Shown in pieces: positions 62,501-62,854 of a DNA stretch of 62,854 bases. Position 1 is the stretch's first letter. The number at the start of each line of letters is the position of its first letter. The stretch is taken from assembly GCA_021154885.1 (NCBI GenBank), contig JAJKHS010000140.1, forward strand, positions 1-62,854. Direction: 5' to 3'. The stretch is from Thermoanaerobaculum sp. Its GTDB lineage: Bacteria > Acidobacteriota > Thermoanaerobaculia > Multivoradales > UBA5704. The notes beneath the pieces are model-generated. The model saw only the letters and a program-made list of their open reading frames with translations, was not told where the DNA came from and ran no database searches. The position numbers were made by a program, and so were the translations under genes.

Positions 62501-62854
62501 CGCCGAGCGGGCCCGCCGCCACCCCGAGCGGCCCGCGGTGCAGGACGACGACGGAACCTGGACCTACGGCGAGCTGGCCGCGGCCGTGAGCCGCCTCGCC
62601 GCCGGGCTGCGGGCGGCCGGGATCGAGCGCGGGGACCGGGTGGCGATCTGGGCCCACCGCAGCGCCCCCCTGGCCCAGGCCGTGCTCGGCGTGCTGGAGG
62701 CCGGTGCCGCCTTCGTGGTGCTCGATCCGGCCTACCCCGCCGCCCGGATCGTCGACATGCTGGACCTCGCCCGCCCCCGCGCCTGGGTGGCCCTCGCCGC
62801 CGCCGGCCCCGTGCCCGCCGAGGTCGAGGCCTTCCTCGACGCGAGCGGCGTCGC
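59559..62854 (+). CDS. NRPS, partial: C-C-A..., runs off window end
   Basis: ATG 59559 overlaps the preceding stop (ATGA); at least 1098 codons, open at the 3' end. Residues 13-30 (LSRAEKARLFERLRARKG) are a weaker version of the docking-like motif of the two preceding proteins. The first C domain (about 62-505) has HHIVCDGWS and HQDLPFERLVEEL. A short linker leads directly to a second complete C domain (about 512-950) with HHIVSDGWS and HQEVPFEKLLAEL, with no A or PCP between. An adenylation domain begins near 965 (WTYGELAAAVSRLAAGLR, then VLDPAYPAARIV) and is cut by the window; its signature cannot be read. Which C is used for peptide bond formation is unclear. Confidence 0.93.
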   Translation, partial: MSEPPADPHWAGLSRAEKARLFERLRARKGLPLGPAANAAATAGTGADAPIPRLVPRPDPLPLSFAQQRLWFLDRLHPGDPSYNVPTVLEIAGPFRPAALRRALADLTDRHEALRTTFAEVDERPVQVVAPALAVPLPVVDLAAVPEPARGAETERIVRAEVLRPFDLAAGPLLRALLVRWEPERHVAILDLHHIVCDGWSLGVLVREMAALYAAAAADTPAALPPLPPLPIQYADFAVWQRQWLQGPRLERQLAFWRQQLAGIQPLRLPTDRPRPPRRGSAGGACPVAIEPAAAARLQAFARAERATPFIVLLAAWQALLGRLAGQDDVAVGTPVANRTRSETAGLIGFFVNTLVLRGDLSGDPTFRELAGRLRAVALAAFAHQDLPFERLVEELRLGRSRTPLFQALLVLQNAPASALAAGDLEMRDLEFPITTAKFDLSLVMIELPDGRGFKGVLEYSAELFEATTAERLARAFEVLLAAALADPERRLSDLPLAAAGLPEAGRSEAAPGPAPLSFPQERLWFLDRLKPGTALYNIPGPLRLRGPLDVAVLARCFDEVRRRHAALRTRFAEHDGTGVQIIDPWQPRSLPSLPLVDLGGLPESLRQDEATRLTEEETAWPFDLGRGPLLRTLLLRLSGDEHALLQTVHHIVSDGWSVEVMKRELTTLYAAFAAGLPSPLPALPWQYADFARWQRQRLTGEETERQIAWWRQRLGDDPPPLDLPLDRPRPPLQTFRGGRVQRRLPADLADGLRRLAAGVRGSLFMALLAGFDLLLSRLSGQDDVLVGTPVAGRVRTDLEGLIGCFLNTLVLRADLSGNPTFRQLLGRVRDAAVGAYAHQEVPFEKLLAELKPQRDLSRTPLFQVFFNLLSFPDLGATLPGGLTVDPLPGAEAESKFDLTVYAAEIPDGIFLDVVYNADLFDAPRMEEMLRQLAAVLTQAVASPEAPLDRFSLLTPEAAALLPDPTAPQSDEWVGAVHELFAERARRHPERPAVQDDDGTWTYGELAAAVSRLAAGLRAAGIERGDRVAIWAHRSAPLAQAVLGVLEAGAAFVVLDPAYPAARIVDMLDLARPRAWVALAAAGPVPAEVEAFLDASGV

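Overview
This is a very GC-rich bacterial window. The mix of genes (AceK, a large signal-peptide protein with BNR/Asp-box repeats, a REP-associated transposase, many toxin-antitoxin modules and a FAAL-primed megasynthase) fits an Acidobacteriota-like soil or sediment bacterium. That placement is an inference from gene content; no rRNA or other marker is present.

Layout. Positions 1-11,000 hold single housekeeping or envelope genes on both strands: a patatin-like phospholipase with a block of membrane helices inside its catalytic domain, a channel-like membrane protein, a metallopeptidase-like protein, an M23 lipoprotein peptidase, an FKBP isomerase, aceK, a RAYT transposase framed by ~128-bp inverted REP arrays, and two cold-shock genes with a clear promoter and terminator. 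Positions 10,900-13,900 hold a flavin-dependent halogenase and, divergently, a Rieske oxygenase. Positions 13,900-23,000 form an accessory zone: a 21-bp minisatellite, vapBC, a frameshifted SF1 helicase, an orphan antitoxin, a mazF-type pair, an amino-acid permease and hicAB with a palindrome in its promoter region. An SDR-family reductase/epimerase and the BNR protein follow.

Positions 27,995-62,854 are one uninterrupted biosynthetic assembly line, all on the + strand and still open at the window end. Gene 1 (6050 aa) is FAAL-ACP-(C-A-PCP)x5. Gene 2 is KS-AT-(degenerate KR)-carrier. Gene 3 is a lone C domain. Gene 4 is C-A(Ser)-PCP-C-A(Val)-PCP-PCP-PCP-PCP. Gene 5 starts C-C-A and runs off the window. 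Stop and start codons overlap between genes 2/3, 3/4 and 4/5, so they are probably translationally coupled. The expected product is an acylated lipopeptide with one ketide unit; Ala-like, Pro-like, Ser and Val positions can be read from adenylation signatures. A short HO-fold protein is divergent from the cluster, and the halogenase and Rieske genes may supply tailoring.

The most unusual signals are four tandem carrier domains, two separate tandem C-C arrangements, and families of 9-bp tandem repeats sitting in frame in surface-loop positions of the megasynthase. One of those families also occurs as an inverted array in non-coding DNA at the very start of the window.
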